From NCBI RefSeq assembly GCF_016919005.1, contig NZ_JAFFQE010000003.1, forward strand, positions 248,001 through 312,000: a stretch of 64,000 bases of DNA, read 5' to 3'. The position numbers were made by a program, and so were the translations under genes. This DNA is from Desulfopila inferna. Its GTDB lineage: Bacteria > Desulfobacterota > Desulfobulbia > Desulfobulbales > Desulfocapsaceae. The notes beneath the pieces were generated by a model, which saw only the letters and a list, made by a program, of their open reading frames with translations, searched no databases and was not told where the DNA came from. Positions 9,453 to 17,509 of this stretch are shown piece by piece; position 1 is the first letter of the stretch, and every line of letters begins with the position of its first letter.

Positions 9453-10262
9453 TTACCGGTTAACAGATTTATCATTTTTAAATTTTTCGGGAACAGGCAT
9501 CACTCGTGGGACGTTGCCTACGGGATTTTCGTCTATCAGCAGGTCACACTCATAACTCTTTTCCATGTACTCCGGAATAAAAACTTCCGAGGGTGTACCT
9601 ATAACTACCACACGACCGTTCTTCATCAATAACAACCTGTCAGAATACAGGGCCGCCAGGTTTAAATCGTGAGAAACCATTATGACGGTGGTCTTTTTTT
9701 CCTGGCGGAATCTCTCCATAAGATCCATAATCCTGAGTTGATGGGCCGGATCCAAGGCGGTCGTCGGTTCATCCAGCAATATAATTCTGGGCTCCTGGCA
9801 TATGGCCCGGGCAATCATCACACGTTGCCTTTCACCTCCTGAAAGTTGATCGAGACGCCGGTTGGCGAATTGCTCAATCCCGGTAAAGCACATCGCTTCC
9901 CTGGCAAGTGCGTAATCACTTTCAGCCTCAATTCCCAGCAAACCAAGATGGGGAGAACGTCCCATAAGAACTGTTTCAGCAACAGAAAATGGAAAATCTA
10001 TCGGTGCCTGCTGGGCCACAAGAGCTATCACTTTGGCAAGATCTCTGGTCGAATATGTTGATTTTGGTCTGCCAAGAATATTAATTTGCCCGAATTGGGA
10101 TTTTTCAATCCCGGCGATTAATTTTAACAGTGATGACTTCCCTGCTCCATTGGGGCCAAGTATCATGAAAAACTCACCGGCTTCGGCAGAAAAGGACACA
10201 TCATCCACCACCTTATTTCCGCCATAGCTCAAAGAATTATTTTGAAGATCAAGAGCAATCAT
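9453..10262 (-). CDS. btuD: Cobalamin ABC transporter ATPase
   Basis: This 269-aa ABC ATPase of the FecE/BtuD/HmuV family powers import through the adjacent permease. Walker A GPNGAGKSS, Q-loop VAQQAP, signature LSGGERQR, Walker B RIILLDEPT and the switch His in MVSHDLN are all present. Start ATG 10262 overlaps the permease stop codon as ATGA, indicating translational coupling; a slightly longer GTG/TTG form is possible. It is the last gene of the riboswitch-controlled btu operon. The specificity (cobalamin rather than heme or siderophore) is inferred from the upstream cobalamin riboswitch. Confidence 0.9.
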   Translation of the reverse strand: MIALDLQNNSLSYGGNKVVDDVSFSAEAGEFFMILGPNGAGKSSLLKLIAGIEKSQFGQINILGRPKSTYSTRDLAKVIALVAQQAPIDFPFSVAETVLMGRSPHLGLLGIEAESDYALAREAMCFTGIEQFANRRLDQLSGGERQRVMIARAICQEPRIILLDEPTTALDPAHQLRIMDLMERFRQEKKTTVIMVSHDLNLAALYSDRLLLMKNGRVVVIGTPSEVFIPEYMEKSYECDLLIDENPVGNVPRVMPVPEKFKNDKSVNR

Positions 10263-11317
10263 TGCCGAGACCTCCACAACAAAAAGATAAAAAGTGGTGC
10301 GCCTATGAGTGCGGTTATTACCCCAACCGGCATTTCTCCGTGCTCCGGCAGAGCCCTGGCCAACACATCACACAGGACTAAAAAGCTTCCACCGCCAAGA
10401 ATGCAGCTGGGGGCAAGCAGGCGGTGGTCTGATCCCAGGAACATACGAAAAAGGTGGGGTATCAATAATCCGACAAAGCCGATAAGGCCGGATTGACAGA
10501 CTACCAGGCTTACCATAATTGAAGTTGTGATAAGGAGAACAGCCGAAATAAGTCGAACGTTTACGCCCATGGCAATGGCGGAATCGCGTCCCGTCAAAAT
10601 AATATTAAGAGGTCTGGCAAGTATGAGTATCACAACAAAACACGGGAAACACAGGAGTAATAGAAATAAATTACTACTGCTTGCCATGGAAAGATCGCCC
10701 ATCAGCCAGTAAATGATTTCCTGGACTTGCGGACCCTGACTCATTGAAATCAGAAACATGATACATGCGCCGCAGAAAGCATTCATCATCACTCCCCCAA
10801 GAAGCAAGGAATCCTTTCTGGTTGATAAACGTCCGCCGGCGAGAACAAGTACAGCACCTAATGTTAGCATCGACCCCAAAAATGAAAAAAACGTTACTCC
10901 GGGGAAAAAAGATAACCCCATCATTATGCCGCTGATTGCGCCGATGGCAGAACCACCGGATATGCCCAGAATATAGGGTTCCGCCAGTGGATTACGCAAT
11001 AATGCCTGAAAAACCATACCGCCCAATGAAAGAGTGGCACCGACAACCGCTGCCAGAATGATCCGCGGGAGGCGAATTTTCCAGAGAATTGTGGCGGCTG
11101 TTGAGGAAGTGGCTTCGTCTCCGCTGACAATTGCAAAAATTTCTCCAATGCTGATCGAAGATGGCCCATTGGCCAGAGCAATCAGGATGCTCAAAATAAA
11201 GACAACAGTTAAAATTGAGCAAACGACAGGCAGTTTTCTGGTGATTGGGGCTATGGACGGTATTGAGGTTATTGGTGAAATTGGTCTTGTGGTCTGGTTA
11301 CCGGTTTTATTTCGCAA
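10259..11317 (-). CDS. btuC: Cobalamin ABC transporter permease (FecCD family)
   Basis: The protein is about 352 aa, polytopic, with the usual FecCD/BtuC pattern of about ten membrane helices and the conserved segments RLPRIILAAVVGATLSLGG, NPLAEPYILGISGG and GLIGFVGLLIPH. It forms the membrane channel for the BtuD ATPase. I chose TTG 11317 because AGGAGA lies about 6 bp upstream and the resulting length fits the family. A longer frame opens with TTG at 11365 but has a polar, unconserved extension lying inside btuF. The gene overlaps btuF by 11 bp under this choice. Confidence 0.85.
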   Translation of the reverse strand: MRNKTGNQTTRPISPITSIPSIAPITRKLPVVCSILTVVFILSILIALANGPSSISIGEIFAIVSGDEATSSTAATILWKIRLPRIILAAVVGATLSLGGMVFQALLRNPLAEPYILGISGGSAIGAISGIMMGLSFFPGVTFFSFLGSMLTLGAVLVLAGGRLSTRKDSLLLGGVMMNAFCGACIMFLISMSQGPQVQEIIYWLMGDLSMASSSNLFLLLLCFPCFVVILILARPLNIILTGRDSAIAMGVNVRLISAVLLITTSIMVSLVVCQSGLIGFVGLLIPHLFRMFLGSDHRLLAPSCILGGGSFLVLCDVLARALPEHGEMPVGVITALIGAPLFIFLLWRSRQ

Positions 11318-12212
11318 GGCTTTCTCCTGAATCTTCCGGGTGTAATATCTCGGCAAGAATTTCAAGGCCGGTAATCAACCTGACAGTTGGGCGATTGAAG
11401 AGATCGGCATTGACCACATAGATTCGGTTACTTTTAACAGCAGGGATTTCAGACCAGCGTTGCCAGGAGGCTTTCAAAAGATCCGGAGATTTTCCTCCCG
11501 CCATCGAACTAATCAATACGACCTCGGGTTGCAACAGCATGATATTTTCCCATGAAAAACGTGGATACTCTGTCAAGCTGCCGGCAAGATTGCTCCCGCC
11601 GGCCAAGGTGATGATTCTATCTATATAACTATCTTTTCCGGCCGAGACTATCGGGCTATCAGCTATTTGAAAAAAAACACGCGGCCTTGTCCGACTGGAA
11701 GCTACCTTCTCTTTTACCAGGAGAAGCCGATGTTCCATATCCGAAACTAACTCTTCCGCCTTTTTTGATACCCCAAGGATATCACCCAGCAGCAGAAAGG
11801 CTTCCATAATCTGTTCAATGCTGCGTGGATCAATGGCGAAAACAGGAATACCGAGAGCCTTAATGGCATCCACCGTTCGACGTGGGTTGCCGTCTTTTAT
11901 CGCAATGCACAAATCCGGTTTAATCGCGACTATTCGCTCAAGATCAAGCTGGACGTAAGAACCAACTCTGGGTAATTTTTTGGCAGCCGCGGGGAAATTG
12001 CTGTAGCGGGTAGCTCCCACCAGCTTGTCTTCCGCCTCCAATGAGTAAACCATCTCGGTTAAGCTTGGAGCCAGGGATAAAACTCGAGTAGGCCCGGCTG
12101 GTAATTCGATCTTTTCCCCTGTTTGATCAACTACCAACCGGGCGCACAGAGGAGCAACAGTCAGAGTGAGGAAAAAAAAATAAATAAGCAGTAATGATCC
12201 AAGTATTTTCAT
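11307..12212 (-). CDS. btuF: Cobalamin-binding periplasmic protein
   Basis: This 301-aa class III ABC substrate-binding protein has an N-terminal signal peptide (MKILGSLLLIYFFFL, cleavage near residue 24). BtuF-type landmarks follow: RVLSLAPSLTEMVYSL, VGATRYSNFP, PRVGSYVQLDLERIVAIKPDLCI and the C-lobe segment DRIITLAGGSNLAG. It would deliver cobalamin or another corrinoid from TonB-dependent uptake to BtuCD. AGGGAAA lies about 6 bp upstream of ATG 12212, and tonB ends 37 bp before it. Confidence 0.85.
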   Translation of the reverse strand: MKILGSLLLIYFFFLTLTVAPLCARLVVDQTGEKIELPAGPTRVLSLAPSLTEMVYSLEAEDKLVGATRYSNFPAAAKKLPRVGSYVQLDLERIVAIKPDLCIAIKDGNPRRTVDAIKALGIPVFAIDPRSIEQIMEAFLLLGDILGVSKKAEELVSDMEHRLLLVKEKVASSRTRPRVFFQIADSPIVSAGKDSYIDRIITLAGGSNLAGSLTEYPRFSWENIMLLQPEVVLISSMAGGKSPDLLKASWQRWSEIPAVKSNRIYVVNADLFNRPTVRLITGLEILAEILHPEDSGESLAK

Positions 12213-12249
12213 AGAAATTTCCCTGCTGACGTTATCACCTTTTCCATTT

Positions 12250-12975
12250 TTATCTCAACTGAAACTCGACCGGAATATCAACCCACATAACAACCCGCCC
12301 TCCACCTTCTGTTGCCGGTGAAAACAACCAGTTTTTTACGGTTTTTAAAGCAGCCCTGTCCAGGCTGATGTGCCCACTGGAGTTTTTTATTTTAATTTCA
12401 GAGACCATGCCCTCGGTATCCACCAATACATTGAGCAGGACAACACCTTCATAACCTCTCCGCTTCGCCATCGCAGGGTATGGAGGTTGTTTATTTTGCC
12501 GATATATCGGCATCGCTTTTTTGTGAATCGGCGTTGCAAAATTTTTCTCCTTGGGCAGGTCCTCAGGTATATTTTCAATCTTCTTATTATCCGTTACAGC
12601 TGCTTTTGGTCTTATGGATGATTTATCAATTTCCTTTGGCGGTTGTGGAAGCGACTCAGGAGTGCTGTTGAACTGTTCTTCTACTTTTTCATTACTGAAA
12701 TCATCGCTTTTATTTTTATCCAGGAGACTGACCTTTTTTTTTGCCTGCTTCGGTTTGATAATCTCATTGTGCTGTTTCGGTGGATCTTTCGGTTGCGTAA
12801 TAACTTCTTCCGAAACAACAATTTCGGAAGTGATTGAACTGATCTCAATTTCAATCGGATTTCCACTGAGAACCGGTTTTAATATTTCCTGGTTTGGCAG
12901 GTCGAAACTTACCAAAAATCCATGCAGGACAATAGCGGCGATGGCTGGAAGAAAGAACCTTTTAATGCCCTCCAT
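12250..12975 (-). CDS. tonB: TonB energy-transducing protein
   Basis: The protein is about 241 aa with an N-terminal membrane anchor (FFLPAIAAIVLHGFLVSF), a long charged, lysine/glutamate/proline-rich periplasmic linker and a C-terminal TonB domain (about 155-241) containing PPYPAMAKRRGYEGVVLLNVLVDTEG and the end DIPVEFQLR. ATG 12975 follows GGCGGAGAGAG and overlaps exbD by 14 bp, as expected for a coupled gene. It transmits proton-motive force from ExbBD to the cobalamin receptor encoded upstream. Confidence 0.88.
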   Translation of the reverse strand: MEGIKRFFLPAIAAIVLHGFLVSFDLPNQEILKPVLSGNPIEIEISSITSEIVVSEEVITQPKDPPKQHNEIIKPKQAKKKVSLLDKNKSDDFSNEKVEEQFNSTPESLPQPPKEIDKSSIRPKAAVTDNKKIENIPEDLPKEKNFATPIHKKAMPIYRQNKQPPYPAMAKRRGYEGVVLLNVLVDTEGMVSEIKIKNSSGHISLDRAALKTVKNWLFSPATEGGGRVVMWVDIPVEFQLR

Positions 12976-13372
12976 CTCTCTCCGCCTGCAATGATATCTG
13001 TGAAATTCCAGCCTTCTTGATACTGTCGAGCACCAGGAAAAGGCGCTGGTACTCAACCCGATTGTCCGCAAATACCTGCACTCCTTTTTCTTTTTCAGTC
13101 ACAGATTTATTTTGGAGAATTTCAACCAGATTATGTAAATCTACCGGCTGCTTGTCTATATAAACAACCCCTTCCCGGGCAACCGATATAGCCATCCGGG
13201 GCCGATTGTCGACTTCCGCCATCGCTGACTTCGGAAGAGCAATCGGCATGGCGCGATGGACAGCCATCGACAACATGGCATAAATAAAGAACACCAGAAG
13301 CAAAAACACAATATCGATCAAAGGCAGCATTTCAATACGCGGTCCACGCTGCTTTTCAATGTTGAGTTTCAC
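12962..13372 (-). CDS. exbD: Biopolymer transport protein ExbD
   Basis: The 136-aa protein has a short cytoplasmic N-terminus, one transmembrane helix (about 18-38, beginning LPLIDIVFLLLVFFIY with the conserved essential Asp) and a periplasmic domain. It forms the proton-driven motor with ExbB that energises TonB. It overlaps exbB at the stop/start (ATGA) and tonB at its 3' end. Confidence 0.92.
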   Translation of the reverse strand: MKLNIEKQRGPRIEMLPLIDIVFLLLVFFIYAMLSMAVHRAMPIALPKSAMAEVDNRPRMAISVAREGVVYIDKQPVDLHNLVEILQNKSVTEKEKGVQVFADNRVEYQRLFLVLDSIKKAGISQISLQAERDGGH

Positions 13373-13995
13373 AAGTCGCCTCCATCTGGTGTATCTTGTG
13401 ACAATTTTTCATAAACTATTTCAAGGCTTGTTGCGTACTGTTCCATGATGCGGGCAGCCTGTTCCACTTTTACATTAAAATAATTGTAGGGAACAACCGC
13501 CAATATGGCTATGCTGAGACCCGTAGCTGTGGTTATGAGGGCCTGGGCAATGCCTCCGGTAACGGCATGCGGATTATCAATCCCCTCTATCGCCAGCATA
13601 TCAAAAGACAAAATTATGCCGATGACAGTGCCGAGAATTCCCAACAAAGGCGCTACCGTGATCATCGTATCGAGCACACCCATTCCACGTCGCATTTTCA
13701 CTATCTCCTGTATCGCCGCGACCTCCATGGCTTTGGTCATGGAAAATTTCCTGTGTACGATGCCGCTTACTAAAACGCGTATGGCATAATCTTTGGATCC
13801 GATCGTTTTCTTTTTTACAAGTTCCCAGTCCCCTTCCTTGCTGATCTCAACCACCTCATTGATGAGTTCGGAATTATGTCGCCGGTTGAGAATTATCCAA
13901 AATAAGCCTCGCTCAATTATGATTGTCAATACACAAAGCGAACAGGCAAATAATGGATACATTACCGGCCCTCCCTTCAACATTGTCTCAAGCAT
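13369..13995 (-). CDS. exbB: Biopolymer transport protein ExbB (MotA/TolQ/ExbB family)
   Basis: The 208-aa protein has three predicted membrane helices and the MotA/TolQ/ExbB core, including MRRGMGVLDTMITVAPLLGILGTVIGII and the C-terminal ITTATGLSIAILAVVPYNYF. It forms the proton channel scaffold of the TonB motor. GGAGG precedes ATG 13995, and the receptor gene ends 38 bp upstream. Confidence 0.93.
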   Translation of the reverse strand: MLETMLKGGPVMYPLFACSLCVLTIIIERGLFWIILNRRHNSELINEVVEISKEGDWELVKKKTIGSKDYAIRVLVSGIVHRKFSMTKAMEVAAIQEIVKMRRGMGVLDTMITVAPLLGILGTVIGIILSFDMLAIEGIDNPHAVTGGIAQALITTATGLSIAILAVVPYNYFNVKVEQAARIMEQYATSLEIVYEKLSQDTPDGGDL

Positions 13996-14033
13996 CCATA
14001 TCCTCCGCCGGTCAATCCGGCTGTTATCCGAAA

Positions 14034-16082
14034 TCAGATATCAAAAGTAAGCCCAACTAAGAAATTAACTCCCGGTGCCGGTTGAATGCCCGGTTCTCCA
14101 AGAAAGTTTATCCCGCCATATTGGTAATAGTCCTCATCGAAAAGATTATTAACCGTCAGATAAGCAGAGCCTTTTTCAAACATATAAGCCAATTTGGCAG
14201 TCACATAGAAATAACCGTCCTGGTCGTCAACTACATTGGCGAAATCTGAAATAAAAGGTCGTTCACCGATATAGGATCCATCTATATTGAATCGAAAGTT
14301 CGTGAAAATATCGGCTTCCGCACCGGCTGTGAATTGATGGCGAGGCACATTGGGTATCTCCTTGCCGTCAAATGTTCCTCCATCGATTTCAGTGTCCCTG
14401 AGTGTATAACTGCCGTTAACTGATATTTTCGAAAATTGTTTACTTGCTTTCAGTTCAATACCCTGTCTTATGGTGTCGCCATTAAGGTTTTCATTGGCAA
14501 AGCTTACAGGGTTAAAAAATATTTCCCTCTCGGTATCCAGTCTGAAAAGGTTCACGCTGAAATTAATGTCCGGACCAAATTGAATGCGCGCACCAACTTC
14601 AAAATCATCGGTGGTCTGTGGCCGGAGCGTGGAATCGAAAGAATTGGTAAAGAAGCTGAACATTTCATCGAGTACCGGATATCTGAAACTCTTTGCATAA
14701 CTGAAATATGCAGAACCGTTATCTGAAAATCTATAGGTCACCCCCCCATCATATATATCTTCATCCATGGTGACTTTGTCGGAGAGCCCGTCGGTAAATG
14801 ATTCGAATTCGGCACGATCATGGCGGTAACCACCGGAAACCGCCACCTTGCTGTTGAGCGATACTTCTGCATTACCATAAACTCCCATATCTTCTTTCGA
14901 GAGTTCAAACGCTGCCGAAGATGGTGCGCCAAAAAAAACAGATTCGTTGCCGATATCCTCTTTACTCTTTCTATAATCAAATCCTGCAACCAGCTTTGAA
15001 TCACGACCAAAGAATTTTTCATTTATAACAATTTGCGGAGAAAGAGCCACTGTATCAATCTCAGTTTCTGCGTTATATGTCCCGCCGACAAAGGAAAAAA
15101 ATGCAGTATTTTCCTTCCTCCTGGTGGAACTTTCCATTTGAAAATAGCTCGTTTCAGTGAAGAAAACCTGCGGTACAATTTGTAAATGATAATCTTTGAT
15201 ATCGGAGAAATCTTCAGGTGTGGTACTTGCTCTCCGTGACACTCCACTCTCTAATTCACTCAGCAATAATGATCCTGGAACCTCTGTGTCGTCTTCATGA
15301 TAGCTACTGGTAAGAGCGACGTTAAAACGGTCCGAAAAAAAATAGTCAAGATTCAAACCCATATCCCTGGCGTCTGTTCCACTATTGTCTCGATATCCGT
15401 CCGATGTTCGGTAGTTGGTGCTCAGTGCGTAACTTAGGCTTTCTGTTGAACCACTGACTGCCAGCCTGGATAGAATCGTGTCGTAACTCCCTGCAACCAG
15501 ACCACCTGAAAAGAGGAGCTCTTCCCCCTTTTTGGTGATGATATTGATAACTCCACCAGCGGCGTTGTCTCCATATAAAACACTTCCCCTGCCGCCATGT
15601 ATAATTTCAATCCGTTCAACTCTGTTTTTAGGAATAAGAGTCCAGTCTACACCACTCAAATCAGCTTGATTGATCCGACGGCCATCAATAAGCAACAAGG
15701 TGTTCAAAGCTGCCGTTTCACCAAACCCTCTTAGGTCAACCGTTATATTGCGGCCATTGCCGGTGATATCGTTCACTACTATCCCGGGAGTGATCCGCAA
15801 GAGTTCAGGAACCGTTTCTGCTGGTGATTTTGCGATTTCCTGCGCTGTAATGACAGTTACATTGGCAGGGACAGCGGCAATCTTTTCTTCCTGTCTCGAG
15901 GCGGTAACAACGACCTTATCCATTAATGGAACTTCATCTGCCGTTGCATGAACATTTCCACTTATGAACACACCCGATAGTGAAAGAGTTGTTGCTGCAG
16001 TCATGGTGAAAAAACTACCAAAACCAAGTGTTTTTTCCTTTAAGTCCGATCCCTTCAATCCCCCAATTTTTACTTTAAACAT
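14034..16082 (-). CDS. btuB: TonB-dependent outer-membrane receptor, probably for cobalamin/corrinoids
   Basis: The 682-aa protein has an N-terminal export signal (hydrophobic segment near residues 24-40, ending around HATA). A TonB box-like DKVVVTASR follows, then a plug domain (about 60-170 with ELLRITPGIVVNDI, RIEIIHGGRGSVLYGDNAAGGVINIITKKG) and a 22-strand-type beta-barrel ending in an aromatic/hydrophobic C-terminus (VGLTFDI). ATG 16082 has AAGGAG about 8 bp upstream. Substrate assignment rests on the cobalamin riboswitch and the downstream btuFCD genes. It is the first gene of the seven-gene uptake operon. Confidence 0.88.
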   Translation of the reverse strand: MFKVKIGGLKGSDLKEKTLGFGSFFTMTAATTLSLSGVFISGNVHATADEVPLMDKVVVTASRQEEKIAAVPANVTVITAQEIAKSPAETVPELLRITPGIVVNDITGNGRNITVDLRGFGETAALNTLLLIDGRRINQADLSGVDWTLIPKNRVERIEIIHGGRGSVLYGDNAAGGVINIITKKGEELLFSGGLVAGSYDTILSRLAVSGSTESLSYALSTNYRTSDGYRDNSGTDARDMGLNLDYFFSDRFNVALTSSYHEDDTEVPGSLLLSELESGVSRRASTTPEDFSDIKDYHLQIVPQVFFTETSYFQMESSTRRKENTAFFSFVGGTYNAETEIDTVALSPQIVINEKFFGRDSKLVAGFDYRKSKEDIGNESVFFGAPSSAAFELSKEDMGVYGNAEVSLNSKVAVSGGYRHDRAEFESFTDGLSDKVTMDEDIYDGGVTYRFSDNGSAYFSYAKSFRYPVLDEMFSFFTNSFDSTLRPQTTDDFEVGARIQFGPDINFSVNLFRLDTEREIFFNPVSFANENLNGDTIRQGIELKASKQFSKISVNGSYTLRDTEIDGGTFDGKEIPNVPRHQFTAGAEADIFTNFRFNIDGSYIGERPFISDFANVVDDQDGYFYVTAKLAYMFEKGSAYLTVNNLFDEDYYQYGGINFLGEPGIQPAPGVNFLVGLTFDI

Positions 16083-16124
16083 TGTCTTTCTCCTTGATTT
16101 ACAACCTTCAATTGGGGCCCGGCG

Positions 16125-16170
16125 AAAAAAAAATCCCCGGACCAATTCAAGAATGAATGATCCGGGGATT
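16125..16170 (-). terminator. Intrinsic terminator, expression platform of the cobalamin riboswitch
   Basis: On the minus strand AATCCCCGGA (16170-16161) pairs with TCCGGGGATT (16141-16132) and runs straight into a T-tract. It lies between the riboswitch aptamer and the btuB start. This placement fits transcriptional attenuation: cobalamin binding would favour the terminator and shut off the whole uptake operon. Confidence 0.85.
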
Positions 16171-16230
16171 ACCCTTTTATCGCCTGATCCGACAGCAAAA
16201 TATAGTCCGCGAAATTTGCTATCTATATAT

Positions 16231-16440
16231 CTTTCAGGTAGGTCTTCTGACTTTTCCGCCCTCTATTTGACAGCCTTCCCATGATTGGAATCCAGCTTAA
16301 TTTTTGGTTGGCTGGAATTTTAGCATCACAGTGGCATATGTTATCGAGAGGGTTCCTTTCTTCAAGGTAGAATCACAGCGGCGGGTCCGTTCCCGATTTT
16401 CACGGGATTCCCGATTAAGCCCTTAAAGGGCACCTGAAAT
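16231..16440 (-). promoter_or_regulatory. Cobalamin riboswitch (B12 element)
   Basis: Read on the minus strand the region carries the diagnostic segments in order. AGGTGCC with a TTAAGGG hairpin comes first, then a GGGAA-type arm, CGGACCCGCCGCTGTGAT and GCCACTGTGA. A GGGAAGG loop follows, and the B12 box AGTCAGAAGACCTACC completes the set near 16235-16255. It sits between a promoter at 16449-16477 and a terminator, upstream of btuB. Adenosylcobalamin or another cobamide would repress the operon. Confidence 0.95.
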
Positions 16441-16448
16441 TGATTTGC

Positions 16449-16477
16449 ATCGTAGTAATGAAAAAAACGGATGTCAA
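16449..16477 (-). promoter_or_regulatory. Sigma-70-type promoter of the btu operon
   Basis: On the minus strand TTGACA (16477-16472) is followed after 17 bp by TACGAT (16454-16449). Transcription would start at the very beginning of the riboswitch aptamer, consistent with a short leader. The remaining sequence up to the divergent gene at 16781 shows no other clear feature. Confidence 0.65.
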
Positions 16478-16780
16478 CAAATATCCGCTTACTAATATCC
16501 GCTCCTCTATAACGAATGGTAAGGGAAGAATCAATCTCTTTTTTAACCCAAAGGAGTGGAGGCTTTTTACCACAGATTCTCCAGGTTTTTTCCAAATTTC
16601 CCAGCCCTTGTATTCAGAAACTCTGAGGAGCATTTTTGAGAGCTTTACGAGCATTTTTTACTATTTTATGCTAGTTTCAGATTATATCCCAGTTGTGATT
16701 ATACTTGAACTTTCCAGAGGCATTTTGAATTGTATGTATTGACTGCATTCGCTAGGCAATCGTGATTTATCTCTATTAAA
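16478..16780. other. Intergenic region without a supported gene
   Basis: About 300 bp of AT-rich sequence lie between the btu promoter and the corrinoid-activation genes. No ORF or RNA is recognised. It should contain the promoter of the plus-strand pair at 16781-19114, but none matches consensus clearly, and the 17-bp GntR-type operator seen elsewhere in the window is not present here. Confidence 0.4.
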
Positions 16781-17509
16781 ATGGAATATAAAATAGAACC
16801 AATTCTTGAAGGCGTCGGTGGGGTGATTTCGGGCATGAAAGCGGAGTTGTCTCTTGACAATGTAACAGCGAAACTAAGGGGAAAGCAAAACCGAGCGGCA
16901 CTTGTTGAAGCAGCTTCAAAAATATTATGTACTGCTCGAGGAATATGGTGCCCCCGAATCGTTTATCGTTGGGTAGATGTCGTGCTGCAGGACAATGACA
17001 CCCTACAGTTGTGTTGTAATCAATCAATGCACAAAATCAAACTTTCGTTGGGCTTTTCTGGCAAATTTTTACATCAAGCATCCAGAGCGCTTATAGGAGT
17101 TTACACAGTTGGTCAAGCTCTGGAGGAGGCAAGTGCCCAAGCATCCAGAAAAAGGCGGGTGCTGGACGCCTACTTGTATGATATTGTCAGTCTTACACTA
17201 CTGGATCAGTTAAAGTACTCCGTGAACGAGATTGTCGAGTTGTACGCCCAAAAACGTGGCTGGGGAGTAAGCCCCTTTCTCAGTCCGGGATCGGTCCATG
17301 GTTGGGAGTTGGAGGATCAAGCGAATCTCTGCTCAATGCTACCGCTTGACATGATCGATGTCAGGCTGCAAGAGAATAACACGCTTATGCCGTTTAAAAG
17401 TATTTCCTTTTTAATCGGCACAGGGCCGGGATATCAAGTGAAGAAAGTCAGGGCTACCTGTGAAGTCTGTTCAAAAAGAGAGGCTTGCGAGATGCAAACA
17501 AAGGAATAA
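16781..17509 (+). CDS. Methionine-synthase-activation-domain-like protein
   Basis: The 242-aa protein resembles the stand-alone MetH activation-domain-like proteins found next to corrinoid-protein activators in anaerobes. The central segment with VYTVGQALEEAS and the DAYLYDIVSL-type helix, and a conserved SPG-GW element (FLSPGSVHGWELEDQ), match that fold. The C-terminus has CEVCSKREACEM, four cysteines that could bind metal or a cluster. The gene ends directly at the next start (TAA then ATG), so the two are co-expressed. It probably helps reductive activation or methylation of corrinoid proteins. No clear ribosome-binding site is seen before ATG 16781. Confidence 0.65.
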   Translation: MEYKIEPILEGVGGVISGMKAELSLDNVTAKLRGKQNRAALVEAASKILCTARGIWCPRIVYRWVDVVLQDNDTLQLCCNQSMHKIKLSLGFSGKFLHQASRALIGVYTVGQALEEASAQASRKRRVLDAYLYDIVSLTLLDQLKYSVNEIVELYAQKRGWGVSPFLSPGSVHGWELEDQANLCSMLPLDMIDVRLQENNTLMPFKSISFLIGTGPGYQVKKVRATCEVCSKREACEMQTKE

